A DNA stretch of 5,354 nt, taken from positions 1 through 5,354 of the forward strand of contig JARFRI010000063.1 in the NCBI GenBank assembly GCA_029287335.1, written 5' to 3'. A program made the position numbers and the translations under genes. Every line of letters begins with the position of its first letter. The stretch's first letter is position 1. The notes beneath the pieces were generated by a model that saw nothing but the letters and a program-made list of their open reading frames with translations, did not search any database and was not told the DNA's origin. The DNA comes from Phycisphaera sp. (GTDB taxonomy: Bacteria; Planctomycetota; Phycisphaerae; Phycisphaerales; Phycisphaeraceae). Positions 5,354-5,354 of the stretch are shown piece after piece.

Positions 5354-5354
5354 C

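Overview
The window is GC-rich, gene-dense bacterial DNA with little intergenic space. The gene styles point to the Planctomycetota, possibly a Phycisphaerae-like lineage: a PANK4-like DUF89 protein, an OmpA/MotB-type lipoprotein, a large prepilin peptidase, Shine-Dalgarno sites present at only some genes, and scattered biosynthetic genes. This placement is inferred from protein style, not from a marker gene.

Layout. Positions 1-177 hold the C-terminal end of xseA (exonuclease VII large subunit), followed by xseB (216-458). A palindromic repeat pair (459-538) starts right after the xseB stop codon. A prepilin peptidase (566-1801) and an OmpA-family lipoprotein (1861-2529) follow on the same strand. 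A second, unrelated palindromic repeat pair (2542-2640) fills the next spacer. Then hisH (2663-3313) and a DUF89 phosphatase (3316-4410) lie 2 bp apart, probably as one operon. A class IV PLP-dependent aminotransferase or aminodeoxychorismate lyase (5328-4426) faces them on the minus strand with a 15-bp convergent gap. The window closes with four runs of four G (5329-5353) directly against that gene's start codon.

How the genes work together. XseA and XseB form one nuclease. The peptidase (inner-membrane pseudopilin processing) and the lipoprotein (peptidoglycan binding) both act at the cell envelope but are not known partners. HisH supplies ammonia to HisF, which is not in the window. The DUF89 protein is likely a metabolite phosphatase co-transcribed with hisH. 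No complete mobile element, phage, CRISPR, tRNA or rRNA was seen.

The most notable signals are the two families of REP-like inverted repeats, one with stem changes that compensate each other; a missing PLP-contacting glutamate in the aminotransferase; a large insertion between the catalytic aspartates of the prepilin peptidase; the hisH-DUF89 pairing; and the G-quadruplex motif at the right edge. I see no convincing new defence or mobile system.
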